In this document: piece after piece, positions 5,010 through 5,334 of the stretch | Numbering within the stretch: position 1 is the stretch's first letter | Layout of the letters: every line of letters begins with the position of its first letter | Assembly (NCBI GenBank): GCA_900769465.1 | Contig: CAAGGT010000027.1 | Span: forward strand, 1 to 5,334 | Direction: 5' to 3' | Length of the DNA stretch: 5,334 nt | Origin: Bacteroidaceae bacterium | GTDB lineage: Bacteria; Bacteroidota; Bacteroidia; Bacteroidales; Bacteroidaceae | Notes under the pieces: generated by a model | The model's input: the letters and a program-made list of their open reading frames with translations, nothing else | Database searches by the model: none | Told to the model about the DNA's origin: nothing | Program-made: the position numbers and the translations under genes

Positions 5010-5045
5010 AATTTGGTCTTTATCAGCTAACTGATTGATAATCAG
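4998..5045. repeat. repeats between tRNA-Ser and its terminator, possible attachment region
   Basis: AATTTGGTC occurs twice, 12 bp apart (4998-5006 and 5010-5018); the first copy is also the distal arm of the terminator hairpin. Next to it, CTGATT-GAT-AATCAG (5031-5045) is a 6-bp inverted repeat with a 3-nt spacer, and ATCAGC is repeated at 5022 and 5041. Short dyads with a small centre beside a tRNA 3' end are the usual form of tyrosine-recombinase core sites. No matching copy was seen at the left side of the element, so the attachment role is speculative. Confidence 0.3.
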
Positions 5046-5054
5046 CGCTGGTTG

Positions 5055-5139
5055 CGGAGAGAGAGGGATTCGAACCCCCGGACCCGTGAAGATCAACAGT
5101 TTTCAAGACTGCCGCATTCGACCACTCTGCCATCTCTCC
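5055..5139 (-). tRNA. tRNA-Ser (anticodon UGA)
   Basis: This is an 85-nt class II tRNA. The acceptor stem GGAGAGA (5' end at 5139) pairs with TCTCTCC (5056-5062) and leaves discriminator G at 5055; CCA is not encoded. The anticodon stem GCAGT/ACTGT flanks loop CTTGAAA, with anticodon TGA at plus-strand 5103-5105. The long variable arm is typical of serine tRNAs. The T arm is GGGGG-TTCGAAT-CCCTC, with one G-U pair. All stems close, so the gene is intact. The 3' end faces the mobile element, and tRNA 3' ends are common integration targets. Confidence 0.96.
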
Positions 5140-5145
5140 AATATG

Positions 5146-5163
5146 TTCCCTTTTGTAAGGGAA
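5146..5163 (-). other. hairpin in the tRNA 5' leader
   Basis: TTCCCTT (5146-5152) and AAGGGAA (5157-5163) form a 7-bp inverted repeat with a 4-nt loop between the tRNA promoter and the mature 5' end. It would fall at or just after the transcription start and could mark the leader removed by RNase P. Its role is unknown. Confidence 0.4.
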
Positions 5164-5165
5164 TG

Positions 5166-5196
5166 CAAAGGTACGAATAAAATCGAAACTTGCAAA
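5166..5196 (-). promoter_or_regulatory. Bacteroidota-type promoter for tRNA-Ser
   Basis: On the minus strand, TTTG (5196-5193) and TACCTTTG (5173-5166) are separated by 19 bp. This matches the sigma-ABfr promoter (TTTG at -33, TAnnTTTG at -7). The predicted start is about 15-20 nt upstream of the mature tRNA. The -33 box directly follows the lspA stop codon, so the tRNA can be transcribed independently of lspA. Confidence 0.75.
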
Positions 5197-5334
5197 TTAT
5201 TTTTCAGTTTTTTCTTCAGAAGAGAAAAATTTCCACTGAAAAAGCATCAGATATATCGCTCCGCAGGTCACGCAACTGTCAGCGAAGTTGAATACTGCGC
5301 CGAAGAAGGTGCGCGGATAGTCCATCCATGGGAG
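5197..5334 (-). CDS. lspA: lipoprotein signal peptidase LspA, C-terminal end (runs off the right edge)
   Basis: These are the last 45 residues of signal peptidase II, the inner-membrane aspartic protease that removes the signal peptide from prolipoproteins after lipidation. FFGAVFNFADSCVTCG contains the family's conserved FNxAD motif with the second catalytic aspartate. It is followed by the last membrane helix (AIYLMLFQW) and a short charged tail ending in EEKTEK before TAA at 5199-5197. The segment WMDYPRTFF preceding it fits the periplasmic loop of Bacteroidota LspA. The rest of the gene lies beyond the window. It is a housekeeping gene and marks the host chromosome on the right of the element. 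Confidence 0.88.
   Translation of the reverse strand, partial: LPWMDYPRTFFGAVFNFADSCVTCGAIYLMLFQWKFFSSEEKTEK

Overview
The window looks like a piece of a Bacteroidota (Bacteroidales, Prevotella- or Bacteroides-like) chromosome carrying a small mobilizable element of roughly 4.0-4.5 kb. The phylum call rests on three things: the tRNA promoter is of the Bacteroidota type (TTTG, 19 bp, TAnnTTTG); purine-rich stretches replace classical Shine-Dalgarno sequences; and the proteins belong to Bacteroidota families (DUF3853, DUF3987 and a mobC/relaxase pair). I cannot resolve genus or species. Every credible gene lies on the minus strand, so transcription runs right to left.

Layout, right to left in the direction of transcription. 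The right edge (5197-5334) holds the last 45 codons of lspA (signal peptidase II). Next comes a tRNA-Ser(UGA) gene (5055-5139) with its own promoter and a strong intrinsic terminator at 4974-5009. A roughly 430-bp gene-free stretch (4547-4973) follows, rich in repeats and including a 16-bp-arm palindrome just upstream of the first element gene. Then come a DUF3853 helix-turn-helix protein (4262-4546), a DUF3987 P-loop ATPase resembling replicative helicase/primase modules (2947-4254), a 245-bp non-coding stretch with two elaborate inverted-repeat structures (2702-2946), mobC (2345-2701), a relaxase (1458-2348), and a coiled-coil membrane protein of unknown function (564-1433). A possible terminator lies at 500-529. 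The left edge (1-329) is the start of a TolC-family outer-membrane efflux protein, probably host chromosome.

How it may work together (inference from family knowledge). MobC and the relaxase would bind and nick an oriT upstream of mobC, with transfer provided in trans by a resident conjugative element. The DUF3853/DUF3987 pair is probably the control and replication/processing module. The coiled-coil membrane protein, which follows the relaxase by 24 nt, could tether or regulate the relaxosome at the membrane. No integrase, transposase or type IV secretion gene is visible, although both flanks look chromosomal. How the element integrates, and its exact ends, are therefore the main open question. 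The most interesting non-coding signals are the long imperfect palindrome built from six TTACGCTT units (2883-2940), the nested inverted repeats of a candidate oriT (2746-2828), and a nonamer shared by the two.
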